DNA from: Sunxiuqinia sp963677175
GTDB taxonomy: Bacteria > Bacteroidota > Bacteroidia > Bacteroidales > Prolixibacteraceae
Assembly: GCA_963677175.2 (NCBI GenBank)
Contig: CAXXES010000001.1
Span: 62,001 to 126,000 of the forward strand
Reading direction: 5' to 3'
Length of the DNA stretch: 64,000 nucleotides
Position numbers and translations under genes: made by a program. The notes below the pieces were generated by a model. That model saw only the letters and a list, made by a program, of their open reading frames with translations, did not search any database and was not told the origin of the DNA. Of this stretch, positions 17,201-26,122 are shown piece after piece. How positions within the stretch are numbered: the stretch's first letter is position 1; every line of letters begins with the position of its first letter.

Positions 17201-20200
17201 CCCGGTCCAGTTTCCACCAGGCAGCATCTCCGGTATTGTAATTATCAACATCAGGCGAATTGTTTGTGCTGAAATAAGTCCGGGTCGTGGTAAAGGTCTT
17301 GGTTTGTCCATCCCTTACAGAAGTTTCCGTGATGGTGGAAGGACGGCCGATCAGCCAACTGCCGGTCAGCTCGTTGTTGTATGCATAAGTGGTGGTTTGG
17401 GTATGCCCGCCACCGTAATTTTTGGCTATGCTTGTCGGATTTCCATAAGCGTTGTACGAAGCAGTGGTGCTTACACTCAGACCGGTCAGGTTATCAGTCT
17501 GTACTGCCGGCGATATATAGGGAAAGATCCGTTTGCCTCCCAAGCTGGTCACGTTCCAGGTGTTATTGGTGGTCGATAATATGGTGCTGCCATGTTTGGT
17601 ATAAGCATAGCGGAGTTTTGGGAAATAATACGTGTCGTCAAAATCGTAATGGCTTTCGCTAGAGATGCCGGTCGCGCTGTTGCTAGCTGTTACCTTCGAA
17701 AAACCCATAAACCCTTTTCCCTGCCGATGCACCTTGGCCCCGGCGTATTGGTAATTGACCGAACTCATTCCGCCAATGCCATTGTCGCTGCTGACCTGGG
17801 AAACAAGCTGGAAAGGCGATGAGAAATCGCTGACCGGATAAGCCGCGCCTGTACCACGTGTATAAACGGCACTGTTGGACATGGGCAGGTAGCTAATCGT
17901 GCTTTTGGCGCCCAACCCGTCAATAACTGTGCTCAACAGGTGGCTGGGAGTGCCGCTTGCAAATGAAAACAATTTCGTAGTACTGTGATATTTATAAAAC
18001 AGTTGATAACGTCCGTCTCCGTTAAAATCGTTGAAATTAAAATAGCGATCAGATCCGTTTTGCATCACAGTCGTGGAGGTATATTCAGTGATATTAAAAC
18101 TGTCTCCCCCCGAACTGATGCCCACATTGATCCTATTGTAGCTGTTTCCTGTGTTAGTACCCCGCCCAACTAATATCACATCATCTTTGCCGTCTGCATT
18201 CACATCATGGGCATAAACCCTGTTGTTTTGTTCTTTGAGATCAAAACTGCTAAAACCGGACAGCCAAGTTGACCGGAACCCCCAGCTGGTTAAGGACAGC
18301 ATGTAAAAGTCGCCGCTGGTCAACGGATAAGGGCCTTCCCTTTTGATGATGTCAATAGCACCATCCCCGTTATAATCGCCAAACAATAAAAAGTCGCCTT
18401 TTTTCAGGTTATTCCCTGAATAAGTCTCCACCAGTTCATTGCCTGGCCCTTTAAATTCAAAAATTTTATACCCGTTATCGTACAATACCAAAAGATCGGA
18501 ACATCCGTCGCCGTTAAAATCCAGTATCCGGCTATATGAGTTTTTATCCATCAGGTAATATTCGTCAATTAGGATATCAAGAGTCCTGTAAATGATGGAC
18601 CCGGATAAAGAGTACAAAAGGCAACTATAAGATTCACTGAACCTTGCAAATTCCAATATGCCGTCACCATTGTAATCCACAATGCTTACCCGGTTAACAT
18701 CTGAGCAATTATAGTAGGATGTGGCTCTTGTAAAGCCCGTTATTTGGGATTTATAAAAATAAAAGTACTTTTTATCAGGATAGCCCGGCAACTCAGGATG
18801 TTTCTCCTGCATCATCAGGTCGGTTAAGCCATCACCATTAAAATCTGCAACCAGAAAAGTCTCAAAATAGGCATTCAGGTCGCCCTGTGCCGTGTACACC
18901 ATTGCCCCGCTCGCATTGGACAGGTATAGTTTCCACTTGTCGCTTGGTGTATAGGATGTTTTTTTGGGGGCTGTCACAAGGTCTTCACGGCCATCTCCAT
19001 TGAAGTCGCCGACATATAACAATTCATCAGTGGTATCGCCAATGTAGTAATCTATCTGGGTAAGCTGTCCTGTTTGTTGGGTCCAGGCAAACACAGTGGG
19101 GTTTAGCGCGGCATCCTGGCTGCTGGTTTCGGTCACCTTCAATAACTGCGCATGGGTGTCGCGCATATACGTTAGGGCGTATTTCTTGAATGTTTGCTCG
19201 TTGTTCCTCACTTCAATGTTGTCAATCAATATATCGCGGGTAAATTCTTTTCCGCCATATACATACCGGCTGATATCGGCACGGTACTTATAGTTGAAAA
19301 CGATACGTGCAAAGGGAATTTTGGAAAGGGCGCTGTTGCCCGTGTATTCGATTGTACCGATGGGGCGCTCGTCATCCGATATCAGGTAGGTAAAGCTGAT
19401 ATAGTTGTTGTGCCGGTCGGATATCTTGTTTACTTTCCAGCTTAATATGGCACCATTGCTTTTTATCACTTTTGAATCGGCTGTGTTGCCAAATTCATAA
19501 ACCAGGCCCGACTTGGTATAAACGGTAAACGATGCCGGGCCATAACCGGTGCTGCCGCTGGCTACTACTTTGGAGAATTCTTCAATTTCGGTGCGGTATT
19601 CGCTTGTTGCCGCTCCATAAGTGCCATTGACTACGATCAAACGTTTGCCGTCAAGCGCATATTTGTCGGTCAGGTCACCTCGAACAGAGCCGGATTTGCC
19701 ATCGTGATAAATAGTTTCACCAACCCGGCTGATGGCCGGGATCCCACCCATATTCCACCCAATTCCCAACGGCCCGTCTGAAAAGGTGCTGGTATAATTC
19801 AAGCGGATACCGGGCTGCAATCCGTTTGTCCCTTTTGGGATATCCAGGGGAAGGTTATAGCTTGCTGAACCTCCTGCAGCCAGATTTCCCAGGGTTTTCC
19901 CTACTGCCAGGCTGGTATTGATCGAGTAGCTTGACGGGTTAATAGGTGCGGAATAGTCAATATTACCGGCTATTGAGCCCTCAGGTTCAATGGAGCCCCC
20001 CGAAATACTGGTCTGTATTGAGCCATTCCCACTATAACCTTCCGAAACCACGTAATAAGTTCCTGCTGATAGCTGTCTCTGAATAAATGAATGATATCGC
20101 GAATCGCACGATCCCTCACCACTATAATCATCATTACTTACGATCAGCGTTCCCGAGGCGTTTAGCAGGTGCATGTAAGTATCCGACAAAGCTGATCCAC

Positions 20201-20576
20201 AATGGGTCATGGTTACCTCCATTTCCTGTGTCAGGGTGAACTTGTAAAACACATCGTTGGTCGAGCGGCCTACATACTGGTTTGTAAAACCGGTTGTATT
20301 TTGCGTATTGGTATACTGGAAAGCCGAACTGAACTGTCCGGCAATGATGGGGTTCAGCCGGGTGTCTCCTACGGAGCCCCCACCTGAAACAATCTCCGCC
20401 GTCATCGTTCCTCCGTTTGGTGTATAAGAATACCCCGGGGCAAAGGTGATGCTGTTGGTGGCCTGGTGTAGTTTGGTGCCCGACTCGGCGCTGCTAAGCA
20501 CCAGGTCGGCTGGTTGGGACAGGCTGGCAAATGCACACAACCATCCCAGTATTATCGTCAGGTATAATTTTTTCAT
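14202..20576 (-). CDS. SpvB/FG-GAP/RHS-repeat protein with variable tip (polymorphic-toxin-like)
   Basis: 2124 residues. A signal peptide (residues 1-20) is followed by a PPC-like beta domain (about 60-190), an SpvB-type domain (about 200-320: DIPKGTNGLQPGIRLNYTST), at least six FG-GAP/VCBS repeats of the DFNGDGxxDL kind (about 510-880), many RHS/YD repeats (about 1000-1800), the RHS core (YDPVVGRFLNPDP near 1815) and a tip from about 1860 rich in Gly and hydrophobic stretches. This is the TcB/TcC-like plan: a shell that may encapsulate and release a C-terminal effector. The tip shows no nuclease or deaminase motif that I know. A candidate immunity gene follows at once. Upstream, S74-domain and T9SS-sorting genes are probably co-transcribed. 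Confidence 0.85.
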   Translation of the reverse strand: MKKLYLTIILGWLCAFASLSQPADLVLSSAESGTKLHQATNSITFAPGYSYTPNGGTMTAEIVSGGGSVGDTRLNPIIAGQFSSAFQYTNTQNTTGFTNQYVGRSTNDVFYKFTLTQEMEVTMTHCGSALSDTYMHLLNASGTLIVSNDDYSGEGSCDSRYHSFIQRQLSAGTYYVVSEGYSGNGSIQTSISGGSIEPEGSIAGNIDYSAPINPSSYSINTSLAVGKTLGNLAAGGSASYNLPLDIPKGTNGLQPGIRLNYTSTFSDGPLGIGWNMGGIPAISRVGETIYHDGKSGSVRGDLTDKYALDGKRLIVVNGTYGAATSEYRTEIEEFSKVVASGSTGYGPASFTVYTKSGLVYEFGNTADSKVIKSNGAILSWKVNKISDRHNNYISFTYLISDDERPIGTIEYTGNSALSKIPFARIVFNYKYRADISRYVYGGKEFTRDILIDNIEVRNNEQTFKKYALTYMRDTHAQLLKVTETSSQDAALNPTVFAWTQQTGQLTQIDYYIGDTTDELLYVGDFNGDGREDLVTAPKKTSYTPSDKWKLYLSNASGAMVYTAQGDLNAYFETFLVADFNGDGLTDLMMQEKHPELPGYPDKKYFYFYKSQITGFTRATSYYNCSDVNRVSIVDYNGDGILEFARFSESYSCLLYSLSGSIIYRTLDILIDEYYLMDKNSYSRILDFNGDGCSDLLVLYDNGYKIFEFKGPGNELVETYSGNNLKKGDFLLFGDYNGDGAIDIIKREGPYPLTSGDFYMLSLTSWGFRSTWLSGFSSFDLKEQNNRVYAHDVNADGKDDVILVGRGTNTGNSYNRINVGISSGGDSFNITEYTSTTVMQNGSDRYFNFNDFNGDGRYQLFYKYHSTTKLFSFASGTPSHLLSTVIDGLGAKSTISYLPMSNSAVYTRGTGAAYPVSDFSSPFQLVSQVSSDNGIGGMSSVNYQYAGAKVHRQGKGFMGFSKVTASNSATGISSESHYDFDDTYYFPKLRYAYTKHGSTILSTTNNTWNVTSLGGKRIFPYISPAVQTDNLTGLSVSTTASYNAYGNPTSIAKNYGGGHTQTTTYAYNNELTGSWLIGRPSTITETSVRDGQTKTFTTTRTYFSTNNSPDVDNYNTGDAAWWKLDRAYDSFGNLSETKKETTGLSAQTTTYGYDPDHGVNLLMVTDPAGLETGYTYYPTIGSVHTQTDPFGNMTTYSYNTADQLSSLAPTGGITATMTSSLNVTGGPTHARYYIQKSGNDGSLSKTWYDKLGRELRTETKNFGGSMVKVDKQYNAKGQLSQVSEPTTGTPSNWNIMGYDNYGRMTTQDPHFGATTSFSYSGTTSTRTVNGRSYTSTVDAAGLATQRTDPGGTISYAYWPDGTLKSTVAPGSITTEMAYDKNGNRLTIDDPSAGIITNTYYGTGQPKSVKNADNETTTYYYQTNGLLDYYTSPEGTTNYSYNPDKLVSSIASPGGVSRSYTYDTRGRVSTITESIGGISNLVTFNYDSKGRLYRKYFNGTTDYEQYDYNSNGYLYRIQFNGTTVWQLTGMDEYGHTTNANIGSTAATWSYDSNNMLSQTAATGVQRYDYSFNVNTGNLNSRGNFLKSKTESFGYDTDNLDRLITVTGPVNQTVGYTTNKNGNILSKSDAGTFAYNLTPYAVSDISNHQNISSTPQLINYYSFEKVKDITEGTKTAEFVYNADHKRIRMTLKTSGATTKTRWYFGSNCEREQVGSTVTQTIWIGGDAYTAVAVAKKVGTGSWTVYNIFRDHLGTITHLKNGSNPADEYSFDAWGRRRDKDTWSYTLDSEPALFADRGFTSHEYLDDFKLYNMNGRLYDPVVGRFLNPDPYVQDPGFTQNYNRYSYCLNNPLKYTDPSGQWRSGGIAEYFASGAFMHSNMHTDGAGGFDSGNGGGSVYGGPGYGDNGPGASGVYYDWYSGYHRSTSDGSYVPWQYAYNVASQYAYEAVYQGQALNMGDGSYLSNPLGGIAVYAVTPVFTSFGNTASSGGDWINTAIDHTGKTVGGASLVYGGFKTVAKEYVRQVAINNELAGIKNAKLPNTYNAAKGLSKKLGVVGGVIVVADVAYNSQVNTSDLISATMTGIAFTGWGAPIAGLWFVSDFGTGLITGTSLSDRIDSSVGAPLLDWDY

Positions 20577-20607
20577 GTGATTTTTCTTTTCAATTGATTT
20601 AAATTTG

Positions 20608-20740
20608 AAGCCCCCTCTAACTCCCCCGGAAGGGGGAGGACTGGGCCGTGTAACGTGATGCTCCAGCTCATTTAATGAATATTTTCTGTTAGCTCTTGCG
20701 TACTCCTCTCCCCCTCGGGGAGAGGTTGGGAGTGGGGCTC
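20608..20740. repeat. Pair of GC-rich intergenic palindromes
   Basis: CCCCCTCTAACTCCCCCGGA with its inverted arm (20609-20640) and CTCTCCCCCTCGGGGAGAGG (20706-20725) lie between the T9SS-sorting gene and the RHS gene. Related sequences end the leuA-like genes at 26125 and 29848. Confidence 0.6.
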
Positions 20741-20741
20741 C

Positions 20742-21185
20742 TTACTCCTTAATGATCTTCCACTCTTTCTTATCTTGACCAATATGGATGGTCATGATAT
20801 AAAATCCCGGGGGATAAACGGAGAGGTCGACCTCGGCTGATCTGGCTGCCGGTTGCTGAACAATCAGCTTCCCGTGTGAATCGAACACGCGAATGGTGGC
20901 TTCATGGCTGGTCAGGTTTGGGAAATCAATCCGGAGCAATCCTTTGGTGGGGTTGGGATAGATGCGGGTTTCCTGCAAACCGATCTGGTCTTCCAGGAGC
21001 TTATCGTCCTGCTCTGAATCCGAAGAACCGGGCTGAATGCTGGCGCTTTTCAGGCTGATCACTGTCCGCGTGATGCGGTTTCCGCTGTTGTCGTAACCAA
21101 ATTCGACGGTTGTTTGCGCATAACAAACCACCGAAATAAAAACAGACAACAGCATGGTCAATAATAAAATGACTGGCTGTTTCAT
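20742..21185 (-). CDS. Small secreted protein with T9SS type A sorting domain and YD-like stub
   Basis: 147 residues with a signal peptide (about 1-23, ending CYAQ). The mature start is VEFGYDNSGNRITRTV, which resembles one RHS/YD repeat. A short Asp/Ser linker follows, then a C-terminal sorting domain (YPNPTKGLLRIDFP ... GFYIMTIHIGQDKKEWKIIKE) used for export by the type IX system. It sits 13 bases after the S74-domain gene and about 165 bases before the RHS gene on the same strand. An accessory or remnant of a larger RHS-type substrate is possible; the function is unknown. Confidence 0.75.
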   Translation of the reverse strand: MKQPVILLLTMLLSVFISVVCYAQTTVEFGYDNSGNRITRTVISLKSASIQPGSSDSEQDDKLLEDQIGLQETRIYPNPTKGLLRIDFPNLTSHEATIRVFDSHGKLIVQQPAARSAEVDLSVYPPGFYIMTIHIGQDKKEWKIIKE

Positions 21186-21197
21186 GGTGTGCTGTTT

Positions 21198-21770
21198 TTA
21201 TTTTTCCAGTTGTTGTTTCAATGCCTCAATCTCGGCCTGCTGTTCTTTAATGGCCTCTACCAGGTAGGGGATAAGGGAGGAATAGGCTAATGACTTATTC
21301 TGGGTTGAGTCGTTAGTAAAAACCGCTTCCGGAATAACTGCTTCAACCTCCTGCGCCAGAAAGCCTGCCTGTAGTTTCCGGCTTCCATCGTTTTTCCAGT
21401 TATAGTTCACCCCATTCAGCTTCTTAATTTTCTCAATGGCGCTCGTTGAAAACGAAGTAATGTTCTCTTTGGCTGTCGCATCAGAATTTTCGAGAACCGT
21501 TTTACACTGGATATCAATAAAACTAGTGCCGGCAGTGTTGTAAAACACAATGTGTGACCCACTCGTTATTCTGGGGTCGGCATGGTATACATCGAGGACA
21601 AAAGGCTGGTAGCTGGAATAAGAAGTGCGAAATACTTTACCTTTCACATCCAATTGGTAGACGGGAGAGGTGTTGTTGATCCCTACAAAACCAGTACTGT
21701 TCACTTTGATCTGTGCATGGGCACACATAAAAACCAGGCTGAATACAGCCAAAAGTAAAATGTTTTTCAT
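21198..21770 (-). CDS. Tail-fibre-type protein with S74 (endosialidase chaperone) domain
   Basis: 190 residues: a signal peptide (about 1-19, AHAQ), a short beta part (GFVGINNTSPVYQLDVKGKV) and a C-terminal Peptidase_S74 domain with ENITSFSTSAIEKIKKLNGV, GFLAQEVEAVIPEAV and a final coiled coil (EAIKEQQAEIEALKQQLEK). S74 domains trimerise fibre proteins and often cleave themselves off. It is first of the S74/T9SS/RHS run on this strand and may form a surface fibre. The promoter is presumably in the upstream gap. Confidence 0.82.
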   Translation of the reverse strand: MKNILLLAVFSLVFMCAHAQIKVNSTGFVGINNTSPVYQLDVKGKVFRTSYSSYQPFVLDVYHADPRITSGSHIVFYNTAGTSFIDIQCKTVLENSDATAKENITSFSTSAIEKIKKLNGVNYNWKNDGSRKLQAGFLAQEVEAVIPEAVFTNDSTQNKSLAYSSLIPYLVEAIKEQQAEIEALKQQLEK

Positions 21771-22516
21771 AGTTTTGAACGTTTTTGGGGAGTTCTAGCT
21801 CCCGGTTAATAAATAAATTTGATTGATGCCGACCTTTGGGTCGGTATCTTTTTTAAGTTACATTTGGTACTTTACCTGTTTATTCCAAAATTGCAAAAAG
21901 GTTACCCCTCTAAATTCATTAAATTATGTTGAAAAGGAGGCAAAATGATCGTTCGTCTGAGTTATAGCTGGTTTTATGCCCTAAAACGATTAATTCATGA
22001 ATCTTTTTTGATTTTGTTCAGTTTGTTTTTTTGTGTAATTTATTTTCATTCTAAATAAGAAATGAGCTGAAAGCTACAAGAATCAAGTTGAGAGTATCGA
22101 GTTATGAGCTATGCTTGCTCAAATGGTTAATGGTTAAATGGTCAAATAGTCAATGAGTTTCGGGGTACGGGGTGCGGTTCACCCTGTGCAAGTTTCAATA
22201 GCAGGATTTGACAAGGGCCAAACGAAGCGAGCATAGCGACCATCAATAATCTGTGTTTATCTGTGAAAATCTGTGGTGAGACTAAGGATGCGGTGTTTCG
22301 GTCAGAATCCAGAAAACCTCAAGCCTCAAGAATCCAACCACTGGCGAAGGAGCTACAGAAAGAATAGTCGCAGTTTCCAATTTCCAGGACCAGCCCGAAA
22401 CGGCCCCACTATTTTCTTATCTTTCGGCGCTAAACAAGGGCACTGCCTCGTTGGGCTGATCGGTTGAAACAAACCCAATCGAAGAAAGCTTGTTCTATTA
22501 AAAAACACACAAAAAG
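21771..22516. other. Gap with one hairpin, no gene seen
   Basis: 746 bases with only short chance frames. At 21829-21844 CCGACC-TTTG-GGTCGG forms a perfect hairpin, followed on the plus strand by a T-run. On the minus strand it would lie in the 5' leader of the S74 gene. The remainder is AT-rich with simple repeats (TTAATGGTTAAATGGTC near 22126). Confidence 0.6.
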
Positions 22517-23254
22517 GTGACACAAACAACACGTATTAACAAGTATTTAAGTGAAGTAGGCTATTGCTCGCGCCGGGCAGCCGATAAATTAATTGAAGCA
22601 GGCCGGATAACCATCAACGGCACTGTTCCCGAAATGGGCACCAAAGTCGGCCAGATGGATGAGATCCGGGTAGATGGGCAACTGATTTCAGAACCCAAAG
22701 ACAAACCAGTTTACCTGGCCTTTAATAAACCAGTGGGCATTGTATGTACTACCGACACCCGCGTGGAAAAAAATAATATTATCGACTACATCAACTATCC
22801 CAAGCGGATTTTCCCCATCGGGCGACTCGACAAACCCAGCGAAGGACTGATTTTCCTGACCAATGATGGCGACATTGTCAATAAGATACTACGGGCCCGA
22901 AACAACCATGAAAAAGAATACCTGGTAACGGTGAATAAGCTCGTCACCAAAGAATTTATCCAAAAGATGGGCAGTGGAATCCCCATTCTGAAGACGGTAA
23001 CCCGCCCATGTAAAGTGGAGCAGATCGGTTCTCATGAATTCAGAATTATCTTAACCCAAGGACTTAACCGGCAAATTCGCCGCATGTGCGAGTACCTGGA
23101 CTACGAGGTCACCAAGCTGAAACGCATGAGAATTTTGAACGTTTCTTTGGATATTCCGGTTGGTAAGTGGCGCTACCTGACTGCTAAAGAGCTAAAAGGC
23201 ATTAATCAACTGGTATCAGACTCATCAAAAACACATGATACGGAAAGTCACTGA
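22517..23254 (+). CDS. rluF: 23S rRNA pseudouridine(2604) synthase, RluF-type
   Basis: 245 residues from a GTG start. An N-terminal S4 RNA-binding domain (RINKYLSEVGYCSRRAADKL) is followed by the RsuA/RluF catalytic domain with GRLDKPSEGLIFLTNDGD, whose Asp105 is the expected catalytic residue, and GLNRQIRRMCEYLDYEVTKL. The segment NHEKEYLVTVNK and the overall match favour RluF over RluB or RluE. The enzyme isomerises a uridine in 23S rRNA. It stands alone on this strand. Confidence 0.92.
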   Translation: MTQTTRINKYLSEVGYCSRRAADKLIEAGRITINGTVPEMGTKVGQMDEIRVDGQLISEPKDKPVYLAFNKPVGIVCTTDTRVEKNNIIDYINYPKRIFPIGRLDKPSEGLIFLTNDGDIVNKILRARNNHEKEYLVTVNKLVTKEFIQKMGSGIPILKTVTRPCKVEQIGSHEFRIILTQGLNRQIRRMCEYLDYEVTKLKRMRILNVSLDIPVGKWRYLTAKELKGINQLVSDSSKTHDTESH

Positions 23255-23603
23255 TTGTGAAACGGCACGTGTCTCATCCGGAAAATCCGGTTAATTGCCT
23301 CCCCTGATGTTAATTTGCCCGGAACCACAAGCTCCAAATTATTATTTCATCAAATAAAATTGTAACTTAGCCGAAATTTTGGGCTCAAAAATAGCGCTAA
23401 AAAGACCAGACCCACTCCTTTCAGTCGTTCAGTATAGTTCTCTTTTTTTGATCCTTATTTATTGAAAAAAGCAATTCCCGCCTCATTTATACGCGTGAAA
23501 AGTAAAGCCCGGTAGCAATATCGGAAACCTGTTTTGCCATTCCTTCGTAGGCTGGTAAATACATAGTATGAGTATTCACTAATAATTAATATAAACAGAA
23601 TTT
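23255..23603. other. Gap ahead of the cold-shock gene
   Basis: 349 bases without a credible gene. Most is likely promoter and a long untranslated leader of the downstream cold-shock-domain gene, which is common for such genes. I see no clear TAnnTTTG box. Confidence 0.4.
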
Positions 23604-24056
23604 ATGGGTAGGTCTCAAGAAACATTTAATAAAAAAGAAGTACGAAACAAGAAAGAAAAAAAGAGAAAAGAGAAAGAGAAGAAACGATTGGCCAGAAAAG
23701 ATAATGAAAAATCAAACAGTCTGGACGATATGATTATGTATGTTGATGAAAATGGAAATTTCACCGACACACCACCCGATCCATCTCAAAAAGCAGTAGT
23801 TAACGTTGAAGACATTGAGGTAAGTGTTCCGAAGAGTGATCCCAACGATGCCATTGATCCAATACGCAAAGGAACAGTAACTTTTTTCAACGATTCAAAA
23901 GGCTACGGATTTATCCGCGATTCGGAAACGAAAGAAAGTGTTTTTGTCCATATCAATAATGTGCTGGACGACATCAAAGAAGGAAACCTGGTTAGTTTCG
24001 AAGTGGAAATGGGACAGAAAGGCCCCACCGCCGTTAAAGTGAAGCAAATAAAATAA
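23604..24056 (+). CDS. Cold-shock-domain protein with charged N-terminal extension
   Basis: 150 residues. The first 35 are almost all Lys, Arg and Glu, then an acidic linker leads to a C-terminal cold-shock domain (about 85-150) with the RNA-binding motifs KGYGFIRD (RNP1) and VFVHI (RNP2). Csp proteins bind single-stranded RNA and prevent secondary structure; the extension is typical of a Bacteroidota subgroup and may add RNA affinity. A strong terminator follows, shared with the convergent leuB. Confidence 0.9.
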   Translation: MGRSQETFNKKEVRNKKEKKRKEKEKKRLARKDNEKSNSLDDMIMYVDENGNFTDTPPDPSQKAVVNVEDIEVSVPKSDPNDAIDPIRKGTVTFFNDSKGYGFIRDSETKESVFVHINNVLDDIKEGNLVSFEVEMGQKGPTAVKVKQIK

Positions 24057-24120
24057 AGCATTCTGGCCCGAACGATTGAAAAAAGATTTCTGGCTGGATT
24101 AAGCTCATGATATATTCATC

Positions 24121-24152
24121 AAAAAAGGCCTTCCGAATTGGAAAGCCTTTTT
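24121..24152. terminator. Bidirectional terminator between csp and leuB
   Basis: Six A, then GGCCTTCC-GAATT-GGAAAGCC, then five T. The stem is symmetric, so it ends both the plus-strand cold-shock gene and the minus-strand leucine operon. Confidence 0.85.
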
Positions 24153-24175
24153 CTGCTTCTATAATAAATCAACGT

Positions 24176-25240
24176 TTATGCTCTGGAAATATAGTCAGCA
24201 ATCCAGTCGCCCACTTCCGACGTTTTGTATGCTTTTCCTTCGGCAATATCTTCAGTAACCACTTTTGCGTCCATCGAGGCAGCAACGGCTTTGCGGATTA
24301 GCTTACCCTCATCCATCAGGCTAAAAGCATACTCAAACATCATGGCTGCCGACAAAATAGTGGCAATGGGGTTGGCAATGTCTTTGCCGGTGGCCTGCGG
24401 GTACGAACCGTGGATCGGTTCAAAAACCGAGGTATGAATGCCAATTGAAGCTGATGGCAAAAGTCCCAACGATCCGGTAATCACACTGGCTTCATCGGTT
24501 AAAATATCACCAAACATATTTTCGGTCACCATCACATCGAAGTTTTTCGGCCACTGAATGATTTGCATAGCGGCATTATCTACAAACATGTATTCAGTTT
24601 TTACGTCTGGATAGTTGGGGGCCATTTCCTGTGCAATTTCACGCCACAAACGCGAGCTTTCCAGTACATTGGCTTTGTCGACCACCGTTAGTTTTTTGTT
24701 GCGTTTCATTGCAAACTCATAAGCCAGTTTCAGAATGCGTTCCACTTCATCGCGGGTATACGTGCAGGTATCGAACGCCGTGTTTCCATTGTCTTTCCGT
24801 CCTTTTTCGCCAAAATAAATACCACCGGTTAACTCGCGGATGGCGACAAAGTCAGCTCCTTCAACTAACTCCCGGCGCAAGGGTGACTTGTGCAACAACG
24901 ACTCAAAAGTCTCTACCGGACGAATGTTGGCGTATAAACCCAATTTTTTGCGCATCAACAACAGTCCCTGTTCCGGGCGCACCTTGGCTTTGGGGTCGTT
25001 ATCGTACTTCGGATCGCCAATCGCACCAAACAGTACGGCATCAGACTGCATGCACAGTTCGTGTGTCTGATCCGGGTATGGCTCACCCAATTTATCAATA
25101 GCCACAGCGCCCGTCAAACCAAAGTTGTATTCCAATTCGTGATCAAACTTCAAAGCAATAGCTTTTACTGCTTTCATGGCCTGATCAATAATTTCAGGTC
25201 CTATTCCGTCTCCGGGGAGAATTGCGAGTTTTAATTTCAT
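24176..25240 (-). CDS. leuB: 3-isopropylmalate dehydrogenase
   Basis: 354 residues from the ATG at 25240, where MKLKLAILPGDGIGPEI begins as in the family; the frame is open further upstream but that part has no homology. It oxidises and decarboxylates 3-isopropylmalate to 2-oxoisocaproate with NAD+. Visible motifs are IRELTGGIYFGEKGR (substrate loop), VDKANVLESSRLWR, the metal-site region VTENMFGDILTDEAS and the NAD-binding EPIHGSYPQATGKDIANP. It is the last gene of the leu operon. Confidence 0.96.
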   Translation of the reverse strand: MKLKLAILPGDGIGPEIIDQAMKAVKAIALKFDHELEYNFGLTGAVAIDKLGEPYPDQTHELCMQSDAVLFGAIGDPKYDNDPKAKVRPEQGLLLMRKKLGLYANIRPVETFESLLHKSPLRRELVEGADFVAIRELTGGIYFGEKGRKDNGNTAFDTCTYTRDEVERILKLAYEFAMKRNKKLTVVDKANVLESSRLWREIAQEMAPNYPDVKTEYMFVDNAAMQIIQWPKNFDVMVTENMFGDILTDEASVITGSLGLLPSASIGIHTSVFEPIHGSYPQATGKDIANPIATILSAAMMFEYAFSLMDEGKLIRKAVAASMDAKVVTEDIAEGKAYKTSEVGDWIADYISRA

Positions 25241-25349
25241 ATTTTTGATTTTATAATTTTTCCATTTTATTGCCACAAAAGCACGATGACTCTTTTTTTC
25301 ACAAAGTTGTTTTGTTTCTTTTTGATGTTTTGAGACTTTGCAGCAAGAA

Positions 25350-26087
25350 TTATTTCCTCGCCCCAAAAGCTGCAAAATTAAAATGTTTGTGCAAAACCAT
25401 AGTTTCGCGAAACCCACACTGTTTCATCAAATCGAGTTGATACGATAAGGTTCGGGGCGTGTCTTCCGACTTGTAACGTTCCATGTACAGTTCCACTTCA
25501 TCAGGGGAAACCTGTTTGTGCAGAATACTCAGCCAGCCGTCCAACATCATCCGGTTAATCTCATCCGTTTCACCGATCACAATATCGTTTATCCAGAATG
25601 TTCCGCCGGGTTTTAATGAACGATATACTTTCCCGAAAACCGACTCCCATTCCTCGTCGCCGCGCAGGTGGTGGAGCGTGGTTCCTGCGGTAATCACATC
25701 GTACAGGTTCTCACCGAAATCAATGTCGCGGTAATCGCCTTGGATGTCAGTTACTTTTCCAGAAATATTTTCATGCATCCGCTCCACAGCCTTTTCAAGC
25801 ATGTTGGCACTCAGGTCAATCAAGGTGCAGTCCACGTCGGGAAGAAATGAAGTCACTTTCACGGCATAGTTTCCGCCGCCACAACCCAAGTCCATCACAC
25901 GAGCGGCATCAGGATTGAGCAAAGCGGCTGAACGGGCTACCAGTTCCATGCACAATGGCGAATCAATGGCGGTAGTCTGGCCGGTTTCGAGGTTCGAAAA
26001 CCGGTCAACCTGTTGGTCGAAGTTATTCCGAATGGTTTCCGGAGTTGATTTTAAAGGTGGTGGAATCATTCTTTCTTTAATATCCAA
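25350..26087 (-). CDS. Class I SAM-dependent methyltransferase within the leu operon
   Basis: 245 residues with motif I MDLGCGGGNYAVKV (about 66-79), motif II TLIDLSANMLEKA and a post-motif DVITAGTTLHHLRGDEEW, followed by SLKPGGTFWINDIV. It resembles small-molecule methyltransferases of the Methyltransf_11/12/25 group. The substrate is not evident. It lies between the second LeuA-like gene (35-base gap) and leuB (109-base gap) on the same strand, so it is probably co-transcribed with leucine synthesis, which is not a standard leu gene. Ordinary composition; no sign of transfer. Confidence 0.85.
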   Translation of the reverse strand: MDIKERMIPPPLKSTPETIRNNFDQQVDRFSNLETGQTTAIDSPLCMELVARSAALLNPDAARVMDLGCGGGNYAVKVTSFLPDVDCTLIDLSANMLEKAVERMHENISGKVTDIQGDYRDIDFGENLYDVITAGTTLHHLRGDEEWESVFGKVYRSLKPGGTFWINDIVIGETDEINRMMLDGWLSILHKQVSPDEVELYMERYKSEDTPRTLSYQLDLMKQCGFRETMVLHKHFNFAAFGARK

Positions 26088-26122
26088 TAATGAATAAACA
26101 ATATTCTAATATTTCAAATATC

